64,000 bases of DNA from Hyphomicrobium sp. CS1GBMeth3 (GCF_900117455.1 NZ_FPHO01000002.1:558001-622000), one strand, 5' to 3'. Positions 17,038-26,098 are shown, counted from the stretch's first letter. Translations and numbers: made by a program. The notes: generated by a model not told the origin, from the sequence alone.

Positions 17038-18363
17038 ATGAGCGGGAGCCTTCTGGCGTTGGTCCTGCTCGTGCAGCTGGGAGGGCTTCTCGCGGGGATC
17101 GCGCTTTTACGCTCTCCGGGCCTCGCCCTTCGCTCTCCTCGGACCAACGTAGCCGTGGCAACCGTCATCTCGGCTGCAATGGCGGCGTTCGTGTTCGCGG
17201 TTTCAGAACCCGGCTTGCTGTTCAACGATTTCCGCAAGGCGTACTACCCGGCCGGTCAAGTGATCCTCGAGCAGCCGGGCGCGCTTGCACCGCTCATCGA
17301 CAGCATCTCGTTCGTCAATCTTCCGATCGTTGCCTATCTGTTCGCGCCCTTCGGTATTCTGCCGTTCAAGGGGGCGGCTATTGCCTTCTTGCTGCTTGGC
17401 TTCGCCATGTCGCTGTGGGCCTGGAAGCTTCTGGCTCTCGAAGCCAGGCTGGAGCACCGCCAGCAGTGGCTCCTGCTCTTCCTGTTCGCCGCCAATGGAC
17501 CGCTCCTCTATTCGGCAAAGGAAGGCAATACAAGTCATATGGTGCTGCTCGGGCTGGTCGCCGGGCTCATCTACCTCCGGCGTCAGCGAGATATTGCCGC
17601 CGGCGTGGTGCTCGGGGTATGCGCGCTCATCAAGCTGCCGCTTCTCATCTTCGGCGCCTACTTCGTCTTGCGGCGGAACTGGCGGGCCGTCGCGGGCTTT
17701 TCCGGCGTCCTTGCGTTGTCCGGGCTGCTCTCGATCCTGATCTTCGGGTGGGAGCTCAATCAGCGCTGGTTCGAGCTGTGCGTGCTGCAGTTCGGCAGCA
17801 ACCCCATCGGCGCCTTCAACGTGCAATCGATCCCGAGCTTCCTCATACGCCTGGATGCCGGCCCGGAGGTTCTTCGCGACTGGTCCGCGGTGGAGATCGC
17901 TCCGCTGCAGAGGTTCGTTGGCACGGGGCTGGTGCTGCTGATGGCTCTTGCTGCCATCGCCGTCTGCGCGAGACTGTCGGACGCCGAGAACGAGCCTCGG
18001 CCTCAAGAACTAGTCGCACTCGAGTACGCCTTGGTGGTCGTCCTGTCGGTAGTTTCGAGCCCCATGTCCTGGTCGCACTACTATTGCTGGCTTCTCGTCC
18101 CGATCGCGCTGTTTCTCAGCCCCAGCTCCGCCGTAGCAGCGACGCCGCTTGCCCGCCGTGTGATATGGGCGGCCATTTTCCTGATCTCGCCCGCGGTCGT
18201 GCTGCTGTCGTTTGAAACGCCGGCCATCGAGACCCTTTACGTCAAGGTCTTGCTCTCGCACCTTTTGGCCGGGGGATTGATCGTCTACGGGATCTTGATC
18301 TGGGCGCTCGCGCGAGCCGAGCCCAGACACGTCCACAGCGGCGTGGCGAGAGTAATTCATTGA
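17038..18363 (+). CDS. GT87-type polyprenyl-phosphate-dependent glycosyltransferase
   Basis: A 441-residue membrane protein with about ten helices, of the same broad type as the gene at 8854. Family features are LLFNDFRKAYYPAGQVIL after the first helices (with the acidic catalytic Asp), FVNLPIVAYLFAPFG, SAKEGNTSHMVLLGL, LIKLPLLIFG and SSPMSWSHYYCWLL near the C-terminus. An AGGGGG ribosome-binding site precedes the ATG by about six bases. It is divergently transcribed from the FkbH/ACP/MBOAT operon. The likely role is adding a sugar from a lipid-linked donor to an envelope molecule; donor and acceptor are unknown. Confidence 0.75.
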   Translation: MSGSLLALVLLVQLGGLLAGIALLRSPGLALRSPRTNVAVATVISAAMAAFVFAVSEPGLLFNDFRKAYYPAGQVILEQPGALAPLIDSISFVNLPIVAYLFAPFGILPFKGAAIAFLLLGFAMSLWAWKLLALEARLEHRQQWLLLFLFAANGPLLYSAKEGNTSHMVLLGLVAGLIYLRRQRDIAAGVVLGVCALIKLPLLIFGAYFVLRRNWRAVAGFSGVLALSGLLSILIFGWELNQRWFELCVLQFGSNPIGAFNVQSIPSFLIRLDAGPEVLRDWSAVEIAPLQRFVGTGLVLLMALAAIAVCARLSDAENEPRPQELVALEYALVVVLSVVSSPMSWSHYYCWLLVPIALFLSPSSAVAATPLARRVIWAAIFLISPAVVLLSFETPAIETLYVKVLLSHLLAGGLIVYGILIWALARAEPRHVHSGVARVIH

Positions 18364-18520
18364 TTGCCAGTTCGGGGCGGCGCGGTCTCTTTTCCGCCTC
18401 GGAATTCCCTAGGGATGCTTGCTGGCCGGATTTCGCGCCAATTCGCCACGACCCACTCGACATTCCATCGCAGTCCATCCAGGACTCCCTCCCTGCGTTC
18501 TGAACGGAAGGCGGCGGCAC

Positions 18521-20089
18521 GTGTCGCCGAATGGCAACGTGCTGTTTGAATGGATGTACGATCCTGCGGCCTGGGCGGGCGTAGCGACGCTGGTCTTGCT
18601 CGAGATCGTCCTCGGAATAGACAATCTCGTCTTCATCGCGATCCTGGCGGACAAGCTGCCGCCCGAGCAGCGGGAGCGCGCCAGGTTCATCGGACTGTCG
18701 CTCGCGCTGCTGATGCGGCTCGCGCTCCTGGCCTCCATCGCCTGGATCGTCACGCTCACATATCCGCTCTTCACGATTCTCGGATCGGAGATCTCCTGGC
18801 GCGACGTCATTCTGATTCTCGGCGGCGCGTTCCTGCTGTTCAAAGGCACCATGGAGCTGCACGAGCGCCTTGAGGGCGCGCACGCCAAGAAGGCGAGCAC
18901 CGGGCATCATGCCGTCTTCTGGCAAGTCATCGCGCAGATCGTCGTGCTCGATGCGGTGTTCTCGCTCGACAGCGTGATCACGGCCGTCGGCATGGTGAAC
19001 GAAGTCTCGATCATGGTGATCGCGGTCACCATCGCGATCGGCGTCATGATGGTTGCGAGCGGGCCGCTCATGGCATTCGTGAGCCGCCACCCGACTGTGG
19101 TCATCCTCTGCCTGGGCTTCCTCCTGATGATCGGCTTCAGCCTCATCGTGGAAGGCTTTGGCGTGCACATCCCGAAGGGCTACCTCTACGCCGCCATCGG
19201 CTTCTCGATCCTGATCGAGGCCGCCAATCAGATGGGGCGTCGCAACGTCGTCAAACGGGTGACGACGACCGATCTCAGGCTGCGCACGGCGCAAGCCGTT
19301 CTGCGCATCCTGGGCGGAGCCCGCGGCCACCAGACCTCGGAGGAAGTTGCGGCGATCATCTCGACGGCCGGCGATGAGACCGCCTTCAGCTCGGAGGAGC
19401 GCTCGATGATCGAGCGCGTGCTGACGCTTGCGCAGCGGCCTGTGCGCTCCATCATGGTGCCGCGCGTGGACGTGATCTGGCTGGATGCCGGCGACGGTCG
19501 CGACACGGTTCTTGCCGAGATTCGGCAGAGCGGACGGTCGAGATTTCCGGTCTGCCGAGGCGATGTCGATACCGTGCTCGGCATCGTGCATGCGAAGGAC
19601 CTGCTCGCGCAGGCCGAGGGCGCGTTCGACCTGGCTGGAGCTACCCGCCAGCCGCTCTACGTTTCCGAATCCATGCCGGTTCTCAAACTGCTCGAGCAGT
19701 TCAAGACATCGCCGATCCATATGGCGATCGTGCTCGACGAGTACGGGACGTTCGAAGGCATCGTGACGCCGACCGACATCCTGGCCATGATCGCCGGCGA
19801 CCTACCTGAGATTGCCGGCGAAGAGATCCCCATGGTTGACCAACGCGCCGACGGTGCGTGGCTCCTCGACGGCAGATTGCCGATCGACGAGCTGGAGCGG
19901 GCACTCGATACCACGGGCATACAGGCGGAGGCCGCAGACTACACCACTCTCGGAGGCTTCGTCCTCGCGCAGCTCGGCCGCTTGCCAGAGGCAGGGGACA
20001 CCTTCACGTGGGGCGACTGGCGGTTCGAGGTGGTCGGGCTCGATGGGCACCGAGTGGATAAGGTCCTCGCAGCTCCGCTGGCATCTTGA
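18521..20089 (+). CDS. TerC family membrane protein with CBS and CorC/HlyC domains
   Basis: A three-domain protein of about 522 residues. The N-terminal TerC domain has about seven helices and the motifs [15 protein letters not shown] and [17 protein letters not shown], whose Asp residues are typical. A CBS pair follows (about 260-390, [13 protein letters not shown] and [17 protein letters not shown]), and the C-terminus (about 410-520) is a CorC_HlyC domain. I chose the GTG at 18521 because GGAAGG (18506-18511) lies nine bases upstream; a GTG at 18539 is possible. The architecture matches YegH/YoaE-type proteins, thought to act in metal ion transport or metalation of exported enzymes. Confidence 0.85.
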   Translation: MSPNGNVLFEWMYDPAAWAGVATLVLLEIVLGIDNLVFIAILADKLPPEQRERARFIGLSLALLMRLALLASIAWIVTLTYPLFTILGSEISWRDVILILGGAFLLFKGTMELHERLEGAHAKKASTGHHAVFWQVIAQIVVLDAVFSLDSVITAVGMVNEVSIMVIAVTIAIGVMMVASGPLMAFVSRHPTVVILCLGFLLMIGFSLIVEGFGVHIPKGYLYAAIGFSILIEAANQMGRRNVVKRVTTTDLRLRTAQAVLRILGGARGHQTSEEVAAIISTAGDETAFSSEERSMIERVLTLAQRPVRSIMVPRVDVIWLDAGDGRDTVLAEIRQSGRSRFPVCRGDVDTVLGIVHAKDLLAQAEGAFDLAGATRQPLYVSESMPVLKLLEQFKTSPIHMAIVLDEYGTFEGIVTPTDILAMIAGDLPEIAGEEIPMVDQRADGAWLLDGRLPIDELERALDTTGIQAEAADYTTLGGFVLAQLGRLPEAGDTFTWGDWRFEVVGLDGHRVDKVLAAPLAS

Positions 20090-20309
20090 GCTGTCGGCCG
20101 CGCTTTCTCGTCGATTCCAGTCGTCCGCCGGAAGACGACCGCGAGCGAAGCTTTGGAGGCGCTCGGAGAGCGAGCGCCAGCGCGCCACACCACATCCGCT
20201 CCGACCCCGAGCCGGGCCTTTTCCAGAGTTGGGCGACAACCGAGGACGTGCGCGTAAGCGGGGCCACCCTCAAGAGTGGACGAACTTTCCGCTAAGTTAT
20301 TGAAATGAT

Positions 20310-20384
20310 TGGCTGGGACGGGAGGGTTCGAACCTCCGAATGGCGGAATCAAAATCCGCTGCCTTACCACTTGGCTACGTCCCA
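20310..20384 (-). tRNA. tRNA-Gln (TTG)
   Basis: On the minus strand the acceptor arms TGGGACG and CGTCCCA pair, with discriminator G and an encoded CCA at the left end (20310-20312). The anticodon stem GCGGA/TCCGC encloses the loop TTTTGAT, giving anticodon TTG. The T arm contains GGTTCGAACC. The total length of 75 with CCA is normal for tRNA-Gln. Confidence 0.95.
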
Positions 20385-20606
20385 TCGGCCGATCCGCCCG
20401 CAGTCGGGGGGGTGGCGATAGGCGCCGCACCATAATGAGGGCGGGGCTCTATCGCAATCCTCGTTCTCCGCCTTCTCCCCGGGTGACAAAATCAGTCGCG
20501 GCCGGCTTGCCCTGTCCGGGGGCTGTCGCTATAAAGCCGCCTCGCGCTTCGGCCCCTCTCGGCAGCCGCGGCGCTTTTCAACGACGTCGAGGACATTACG
20601 GTCGGG

Positions 20607-20683
20607 CGGAGCGTAGCGCAGCCTGGTAGCGCACTTGCTTCGGGAGCAAGGGGTCGGGAGTTCGAATCTCCCCGCTCCGACCA
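20607..20683 (+). tRNA. tRNA-Pro (CGG)
   Basis: The acceptor arms CGGAGCG (20607-20613) and CGCTCCG (20673-20679) pair, followed by discriminator A and an encoded CCA. The anticodon stem CTTGC/GCAAG encloses TTCGGGA, giving anticodon CGG. The T arm has GGAGTTCGAATCTCC. The length is 77 with CCA. I found no duplicated 3' end downstream that would mark an integrated element. Confidence 0.95.
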
Positions 20684-21079
20684 ATGTCCTCTCAATGGGC
20701 TAGGCCGGTTTTCCTGACGGCTATTTCGACTCTGTTTTCTCCCGTCCATTTCGACTCGTGCCGTCTTCGTTCAGGCAACCTGGCTCTCGATCCAGGCCCG
20801 ACGCCGTCTCGCGGCAGCGGTACGCTGCGCTTCCGTTTTCTTCACGTAGAGAAGGACGTCGAGCGCGCGGAGCGGGCGATGGAAGCGGAGCACGGCGGCG
20901 AGCTAAATCCGACCTCCGCTATCCATAAGGGTGAACCTGGACGTTGGCGTTCTTGTCTCTGGAGGCGCCGACGTTGCGGAGTGGTGTCAAATGGGCTGAT
21001 ACGGCCGTCAGAGCGGTGACCATCCTCTGCCGTCCCTCGGCCAGCATGCGCGCGTCGCTAACGCGTCTATACGGGCCGC
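20684..21079. other. Intergenic region, nothing recognised
   Basis: The 396 bases between tRNA-Pro and the stop codon of fliG hold no frame with a recognisable product and no clear hairpin with a T-run. I see no integrase fragment or repeat of the tRNA end. Confidence 0.5.
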
Positions 21080-22066
21080 TTAGTCGGGCCCATCGCTTTC
21101 CCCCTCGTGTTGGATCTCGATATCGCCACGTTCGAGCATCACCAACGCCGCGTCGGCGATGACTCGCTGTGCCTTTTGAATCTCCTTTGGCTTGGGCGAG
21201 ACGCCGTTTTCGAGTTCGGATTTGATCACTCGTTGGGCGCGCGCAGGAAGAGCGGCAAGGATTCGATCCGTCAGGTGGGAGGGGATCCCAACAAGGGCAT
21301 GGATGATAGTATCCGGCTGCATCGCATCGAATACGGTAGTGAGGGATTGATCGGTCAGCCTGTCGAGGTCAAGGAACGTGAAGAGCTGTTGGCGAATAAG
21401 CTCGGCGTCCTTTTCGTTGTGGGCCGCGATGCTACCTACGCTTTCCTCCATCATTTTGCGGTCCATCTTGTTGATGATGTGCGCAAGCCGCGTGTGCGGA
21501 GATTGGTCTGAATTGTTTCGCCTGTTCAAAAGCACGTCTTGTACGAGTGATATTTCAAGGAGGACGAGGGGGCGCTCTTCTACGGGCCTCAGCGCCAACA
21601 TCCGTTGAACCACAACATTGGCCTCCTTGCGTGGAAACTGCGCGAGGAGATGGGCGGCTGTTGGCAACTCGGCACGTGACAAAACCAGGGCGACAACCTG
21701 CGGATGTTCGTTTTGCAGATACTTAGCAAGCACCGCGTCCGGGATCTTAGCGAGCTGCTGCCAGACAGCATGGGCGGATTTGGTGCCGGTTTGCGAAAGC
21801 AATGCTTCGATTTGCTCTGAACTCAGGACGCCTTCCAGAAGATCATGGATCTTTTTAGCGTTCGCCGTGAGATCGACCCCGCCTTTGATGTCATCGGCGA
21901 ACACCTCGATTAGTTTGTCGACGGCTTCGCGCGATATAGACCCCAGATCATTGATGGCCTGGACAATGACTTTCACTTCATCTTCATCGAAGAATTTCAG
22001 AACGCGGCCTGCCGTCTCCTTGTTCAATGCAAGGAGTATTGCCGCGGCCTTGGACGTACCAGTCAT
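21080..22066 (-). CDS. fliG: Flagellar motor switch protein FliG
   Basis: A full-length (328-residue) FliG. The N-terminal domain starts SKAAAILLALNKETAGRVLKFF, the middle domain has the EHPQ motif (NEHPQVVALVLS), and the C-terminal motor domain follows. Aligned by eye to E. coli FliG, Arg281 is kept, Asp289 is Glu, Arg297 is Lys, Asp288 is Ser and Lys264 is Val. FliG forms the C-ring of the motor and contacts the stator. No other flagellar gene is in the window; fliG normally lies among fli genes. The nearest neighbours are tRNA-Pro and a small unknown gene. It could be a working but detached copy or a paralogue. Confidence 0.9.
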   Translation of the reverse strand: MTGTSKAAAILLALNKETAGRVLKFFDEDEVKVIVQAINDLGSISREAVDKLIEVFADDIKGGVDLTANAKKIHDLLEGVLSSEQIEALLSQTGTKSAHAVWQQLAKIPDAVLAKYLQNEHPQVVALVLSRAELPTAAHLLAQFPRKEANVVVQRMLALRPVEERPLVLLEISLVQDVLLNRRNNSDQSPHTRLAHIINKMDRKMMEESVGSIAAHNEKDAELIRQQLFTFLDLDRLTDQSLTTVFDAMQPDTIIHALVGIPSHLTDRILAALPARAQRVIKSELENGVSPKPKEIQKAQRVIADAALVMLERGDIEIQHEGESDGPD

Positions 22067-22603
22067 ATTCTTCAGGGCGTCCGAAGCTGTCTGGATATCG
22101 CCTTTCGACAGGATTATGCTCCGCGGCGGGCAATTGTCCTCTTGCGAAATACCGAATCATAGATGCCCGCGTGTCATACGAGCATGGACCCAACAACGTC
22201 CGTGAGCGGAAATTTTCGGCATGAGCCAGTTATGCCCCGCTAAAGCCTGCAGCCACTTTCGTCCGAGTGCCAAGGTACCTTCTGCTATCCTTCTCTTACG
22301 GGTGACACTGCGCGCGAAACCCCGCTAGGTATGACTCAAAATCGTGACTTCCCATGATTCCAATTTGAGCGCTTACTCGACCACATTCCTTTGTTTTCAA
22401 TGACATATTGCATTGGTACGTGCCGAAAAAGCCGGACCAGCTGCGGGCTGTCCGGCTTCTCTCTCCTGGCAGACTGAACAGCGCTATTTTTTCGATTTCG
22501 CTACCGTTCTCGTTGGCGTCGCGGACTTCTTTTCCGCGCTCTCCAACGCGTCGTTGTCGCCACTTGATGACCACGAAGGAGCGGGGCAGCTACTCCCATC
22601 CCA
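22067..22603. other. Intergenic region with one candidate hairpin
   Basis: The 537 bases between the fliG start and the stop of the small unknown gene contain no convincing gene. The right part is fairly AT-rich and carries the leftward hairpin listed at 22424-22458. The left part presumably holds the fliG promoter, which I cannot locate precisely. Confidence 0.5.
22424..22458 (-). terminator. Candidate rho-independent terminator
   Basis: Read leftwards, the stem AAGCCGGAC (pairing 22450-22458 with 22429-22437) closes a 12-base loop and runs into a row of T residues. It lies about 146 bases downstream of the small gene at 22604-22840 and probably ends that transcript. Confidence 0.6.
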
Positions 22604-22840
22604 TCACGCGGCGATAGCCCGCCGTGCCTTCATCACGGTGCGCCAGGGCATGAAGGGGCGGATCTCGGTCACTTGGCCATCAGCCAAGCGGGCGAGGGGC
22701 CATGAGCCATCCTCGCAGTCGGTCACGGTCGCAGCGATCCACCGCTCGACGAGTGTTTCGCCGCTCTCGGCTGCGCGCCATACGCGGTACTTGATCTCGA
22801 TGATGTCGCCTGGCTCGAGCGTGTTTGGGCTTGCTGTCAT
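22604..22840 (-). CDS. Small conserved-type hypothetical protein
   Basis: A 78-residue protein starting at the ATG at 22840, with AGGAG about ten bases upstream. The frame stays open further upstream to 23044, but that extension is basic and low in hydrophobic order and is unlikely to be translated. The sequence is mostly beta-prone (PGDIIEIKYRVWRA, GETLVERWIAATVTD, WPLARLADGQVTEIRPFMPW), suggesting a small SH3-like barrel. I do not recognise the family. No neighbour suggests a function. Confidence 0.5.
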   Translation of the reverse strand: MTASPNTLEPGDIIEIKYRVWRAAESGETLVERWIAATVTDCEDGSWPLARLADGQVTEIRPFMPWRTVMKARRAIAA

Positions 22841-23135
22841 TCCCCTGCCGCTCCTCTTTTGTTGATCCAGATTCGCGCGCACGCTAGCTGCCCAACATCT
22901 CAGTTTCTTGGCATCTTCCGGGCAAGAATGAGGGACGTGCGCATTCGGTTTCTTCTCAATTTGCGCATTGCTCTTCGGCGTGCGCGATAACGCGGGGGGT
23001 CTTCTGCCAAATGTGCCGGCGATACGGCGCGGCGGCGCCAACATTGCGGATATGTGACATGCGCGCGCGGCGAAATGGCGCCTATTTCAAAGCACATCGC
23101 ACGTTGACGCGGCTCCGTTGAAGACTGTTAGAGTA

Positions 23136-23213
23136 TGGATGTCTCGGCTCGATGCTTGGGGCAAACTTCTCCCGCTGACTTGGAAGGGGGCGCTTCGGCG
23201 TCCCCTTTTTTTT
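23136..23213 (+). ncRNA. Candidate small RNA
   Basis: A stretch of about 75-80 bases ends at a textbook terminator but follows no protein gene on the same strand. A -35-like TTGACG (23104-23109) lies upstream with weak -10-like sequences around TTAGAGTAT (23128-23136); the spacing is a little long, so the start is approximate. An unpaired CTTCTCCCG-type segment (about 23167-23175) is complementary to ribosome-binding sequences, as in many alphaproteobacterial sRNAs. The alternative is a transcription attenuator for the glycosyltransferase gene at 23356. Confidence 0.45.
23186..23213 (+). terminator. Strong rho-independent terminator
   Basis: An eight-base-pair stem GGGGGCGC/GCGTCCCC (one G-T pair) with the stable loop TTCG is followed directly by eight T residues (23206-23213). 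The nearest downstream gene starts 142 bases later. Confidence 0.85.
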
Positions 23214-23355
23214 ATCGTCTCGCGGGGGTTGCGCGCTGACGATCCGATCAAAGAATTTCCGTCGTCATTGTGTCGTCGGCGCGTCATCAGCCTGTTACAT
23301 GAATCCGTGATGGACTCCCGTTTATGGCGCTTGGCGAGGAGGCCAGTAGCAAGTC

Positions 23356-24501
23356 ATGGAATGGGCTGCCCTGGTCGTTCTGGCGCTGACGACACTCGTT
23401 CATTTGGCTTCCGCAGCGCTCACGCTGCGGCGCGTCCGCAGCCGTGCCGTCGCGGCGCCCGCACCGTGCGGAGACGCGCTGCCCCCGGTGACCGTAATCC
23501 GGCCGGTGTGTGGTCTCGACCCCTTCGATGAGCTGACGCTGCGCAGCACGTTCAAACTCGCCCATCCGCGGCTCGAGCTTCTCTTCTGCTCGGCGCGCGA
23601 GCGCGACGCGGCCGTGGCGCTCGTTCGCCGCCTGATCGCGGAGCATCCGCATGTCGATGCGCGTCTCTTGATCGGCGACGACAAGAGCACGCCGAACCCG
23701 AAGCTCAACAACGTCATCAAGGGATGGAATGAGGCGCGTCACGGCTGGATCGTGATTGCCGACAGCAACGTTCTGATGCCGCCGGATTATGTCGGGCGCC
23801 TGTTCCAATCCATGCACGACGACACGGGCTTGGTGTGCTCGCCGCCGATCGGCAGCCGGCCGCTGGGTTTCTGGGCCGAGGTCGAATGTGCCTTCCTCAA
23901 CACCTATCAAGCGCGCTGGCAGCTTGCGGCGGACACGGTTGGGCTCGGGTTCGCGCAGGGCAAGTCGATGCTGTGGCGGCGTGAGGTGCTCGACGCGGCA
24001 GGCGGCATCCGCGCGCTCGGGATCGAGATCGCCGAGGACGCCGCAGCGACGAAGGTGGTGCGCAGCGCGGGCTTGCGCGTGCGGCTCGTCGATGCGCCGT
24101 TCGAGCAGCCGCTGGGTCACCGCAGCCGGCGGCAGGTGATCGACCGGCAGGTCCGCTGGGCGCGGCTGCGGCGGGCGACGTTCCCGCTCTGCTACGCGCC
24201 GGAGGTGCTGACGGGCAGCGTGGTGCCGATGTGCGCTGCCGCCGTTGCAGCGCCGCTTGTCGATCTCGACGGCGCGGTCGCGGCCGGTCTCGTCGCAGCG
24301 ATGTGGCTTGGCGCCGAGGCGCTGCTCGCCAAGGCCGCGGGCTGGCACCTGAGCCTCGCGTCGCCGCTGGCGTGGCTCGTTCGCGACGTGGCGTTGCCGG
24401 TCGTCTGGCTCAAGGGCTGGATCGGTGACGGCTTCAACTGGCGCGGCAACGACATGACGGTCGCCGAGCCGGCTGCGGCGGCCGAGCAGGGGCAGGCGTA
24501 G
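23356..24501 (+). CDS. GT21-type (ceramide glucosyltransferase-like) glycosyltransferase
   Basis: A 381-residue membrane glycosyltransferase with an N-terminal helix (residues 3-24), a cytosolic GT-A domain and C-terminal hydrophobic helices (about 280-350). Ceramide-glucosyltransferase features are PPVTVIRPVCGLDP, the Asp in IADSNVLMPP (Asp136), the AEDAA acidic pair near 227 and the QVRW motif at 265-268 (Q-x-x-R-W form). Bacterial relatives glycosylate ceramides, diacylglycerol or hopanoids; which lipid applies here is unknown. The gene stands alone, with a strong terminator upstream. Confidence 0.8.
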   Translation: MEWAALVVLALTTLVHLASAALTLRRVRSRAVAAPAPCGDALPPVTVIRPVCGLDPFDELTLRSTFKLAHPRLELLFCSARERDAAVALVRRLIAEHPHVDARLLIGDDKSTPNPKLNNVIKGWNEARHGWIVIADSNVLMPPDYVGRLFQSMHDDTGLVCSPPIGSRPLGFWAEVECAFLNTYQARWQLAADTVGLGFAQGKSMLWRREVLDAAGGIRALGIEIAEDAAATKVVRSAGLRVRLVDAPFEQPLGHRSRRQVIDRQVRWARLRRATFPLCYAPEVLTGSVVPMCAAAVAAPLVDLDGAVAAGLVAAMWLGAEALLAKAAGWHLSLASPLAWLVRDVALPVVWLKGWIGDGFNWRGNDMTVAEPAAAAEQGQA

Positions 24502-24503
24502 CG

Positions 24504-24965
24504 CTAGCCGCGTCCGCGGTAGGGCGCGACGCCCTGATCGGGCAACCAGATGCCCGCAGGCAGCTTGCCGGTCTGCCAGAAGACGTCGATCGGGATACCT
24601 CCGCGCGGATACCAGTAGCCGCCGATGCGCAGGAACTTCGGTTCGAGCAAGGTCGCGATGCGCTTGCCGATGGCGACCGTGCAGTCCTCGTGGAAGGCGC
24701 CGTGGTTGCGGAACGAGGCGAGGTAAAGCTTCAGCGACTTGCTTTCGACGAGCCAGTCGCCGGGCACGTAGTCGATGACGAGATGGGCAAAGTCGGGCTG
24801 GCCCGTCACCGGGCATAGCGAGGTGAACTCCGGCGCCGTGAAGCGCGCGACGTAGTCCGTGTCGGCGTGCGGGTTCGCGACGCGCTCGAGCACGGCCTTG
24901 TCGGGGCTTTCGGGGAGTTGCGAGGCGCCCCCGAGGAGTGTGACGCCCGTGATTTCGCGACCCAT
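24504..24965 (-). CDS. queF: NADPH-dependent 7-cyano-7-deazaguanine reductase QueF
   Basis: A 153-residue single-domain QueF. The catalytic Cys lies in [14 protein letters not shown], and the substrate-binding ESKSLKLYL and the FRNHGAFHE segment follow, as in the short B. subtilis type. It reduces preQ0 to preQ1 in queuosine synthesis. It is the last of three leftward que genes (queE, queD, queF); its stop is three bases from the end of the convergent glycosyltransferase gene. The gap to queD is 40 bases, fitting one operon. Confidence 0.95.
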   Translation of the reverse strand: MGREITGVTLLGGASQLPESPDKAVLERVANPHADTDYVARFTAPEFTSLCPVTGQPDFAHLVIDYVPGDWLVESKSLKLYLASFRNHGAFHEDCTVAIGKRIATLLEPKFLRIGGYWYPRGGIPIDVFWQTGKLPAGIWLPDQGVAPYRGRG

Positions 24966-25005
24966 GCCGTCCTCCGCAAATTCCGCTGACGTTATTCGGC
25001 TGACA

Positions 25006-25392
25006 CTATTCCGCTGCCTGGCGCTTGCCGTGCAGGCTGCCGGTATAGATGCAGCCCTCGTGGCAGCTGTCGCGCGTCACGTGAATTTCGGCAAGGCCCG
25101 GCACGCGGTTCTGCAGACGGTTCCAAAGCCACATGGAGATGCGCTCGAGCGTCGGCAGCGCGAGGCCTTCGACCTCGTTCAGGAGGCGGTGATCGAGCGC
25201 GTCGTGGGCCTCAGAGATGGCCTTCGCTAGGTCGTCGAAATGGAAGACGAGACCGGTGTCGGGGTTGGGCTCGCCGTCGATGACGATGCGCGCGCGAAAT
25301 GAATGGCCATGGATCCGGGAGTTCGGATGGCCGGGAGGAGCGGACGGCAGGAAGTGCGCCGCCTCGAACAGAAATTCTTTGTAGATGCGCAT
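25006..25392 (-). CDS. queD: 6-carboxytetrahydropterin synthase QueD-type protein
   Basis: A 128-residue PTPS-fold protein. Zinc-binding histidines are visible in FEAAHFLPS and RIHGHSF, and the C-terminal [11 protein letters not shown] and [11 protein letters not shown] segments are typical. The usual catalytic Cys of the Cys-x-x-x-His-Gly-His motif is absent: the sequence reads NSRIHGH. Two cysteines near the C-terminus ([11 protein letters not shown]) are a different arrangement. The operon position between queE and queF supports a role in preQ0 synthesis, but a related pterin activity cannot be excluded. Confidence 0.8.
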   Translation of the reverse strand: MRIYKEFLFEAAHFLPSAPPGHPNSRIHGHSFRARIVIDGEPNPDTGLVFHFDDLAKAISEAHDALDHRLLNEVEGLALPTLERISMWLWNRLQNRVPGLAEIHVTRDSCHEGCIYTGSLHGKRQAAE

Positions 25393-25468
25393 GGGGGCTC
25401 ACATAGGGGATTTCGCCGCCCAGCGCCAGAGAGCGGGCGCACTGGCCGCCGGCGGGCCCTTCGACGCG

Positions 25469-26098
25469 TTAAGGAATGCCGATGTGCTTATGGGTCTGCA
25501 CCGACAGGCGCCATTCGGGATGGGCCTTCACGTAAGCCACCGCCGCGGTCGTGTTGCGGGCCAGATCGGGGCCGTCCATGGGGCTCAGGAAGCGGCGCGG
25601 GAAGTCGAGGGCGAGCAGGCTTTCGGGCGCCAGGCCCGCCTGCGGGAAGACCAGCTTCAATTCGTCGCCCTGCGTCTGACGCAGCTCGGAGCCCGCCTTG
25701 GGGCTGACGCAGATCCAGTCGAGGCCGGCGGGCAGGGGGAGCGTGCCGTTGGTCTCGATGGCAACGGTAAATCCGTGGCTGTGCAACGCATCAAGCAACG
25801 CGGCGTCGACCTGGAGGGCCGGCTCGCCGCCGGTCAGCACGACGAAGCGCTCGGCGTCGCCGCCCTGCCAAGCGCCTGTCACGGCCGCGGCGAGAGCGGG
25901 GGCGTCGGTGAACTTGCCGCCGCCGGGGCCGTCCACCCCCACAAAATCAGTGTCGCAGAAGCGGCAGTCGGCCTGCTCTCGGTCGGCTTCCCGCCCGGAC
26001 CACAGATTGCAGCCGGCAAAGCGGCAAAACACGGCCGCGCGGCCTGCGTTCGCGCCTTCGCCCTGGAGCGTGTAGAATACCTCTTTGACGGCGTACAT
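25469..26098 (-). CDS. queE: 7-carboxy-7-deazaguanine synthase QueE
   Basis: A 209-residue radical SAM enzyme. The N-terminus MYAVKEVFYTLQGEGANAG is typical of QueE. The cluster-binding cysteines have the long-insert form, C-x14-C-x2-C, in CNLWSGREADREQADCRFCD. TGGEPALQ and ETNGT follow. I chose the ATG at 26098 with AGGGA upstream; the frame continues to 26215 but without homology. It converts 6-carboxytetrahydropterin to 7-carboxy-7-deazaguanine. The queD gene follows 76 bases downstream. Confidence 0.92.
   Translation of the reverse strand: MYAVKEVFYTLQGEGANAGRAAVFCRFAGCNLWSGREADREQADCRFCDTDFVGVDGPGGGKFTDAPALAAAVTGAWQGGDAERFVVLTGGEPALQVDAALLDALHSHGFTVAIETNGTLPLPAGLDWICVSPKAGSELRQTQGDELKLVFPQAGLAPESLLALDFPRRFLSPMDGPDLARNTTAAVAYVKAHPEWRLSVQTHKHIGIP

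Larger units (their letters stand above)
22841..23355. other. Intergenic region with candidate small RNA
   Basis: The 515 bases between the small unknown gene and the GT21-type gene contain no supported protein gene. The main structure is the strong rightward terminator at 23186-23213 with a possible short transcript upstream of it. Confidence 0.5.

Noticed and set aside
18242..19720. A 492-residue minus-strand open frame
   Set aside because: It is antisense to the TerC-CBS gene, rich in His, Arg and Asp, with no family.
20309..20749. Short open frames over the tRNA genes, giving peptides such as GFEPPNGGIKIRCLTTW and ERGDSNSRPLAPEASALPGC
   Set aside because: They are read from or opposite tRNA-Gln and tRNA-Pro and are well-known false protein predictions.
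20607..21079. An integrated element at tRNA-Pro
   Set aside because: No integrase, no direct repeat of the tRNA 3' end, and no phage or plasmid genes follow.
23287..24816. A 509-residue minus-strand open frame
   Set aside because: It runs antisense through the GT21-type gene and out of frame over queF; low-complexity and Arg-rich.
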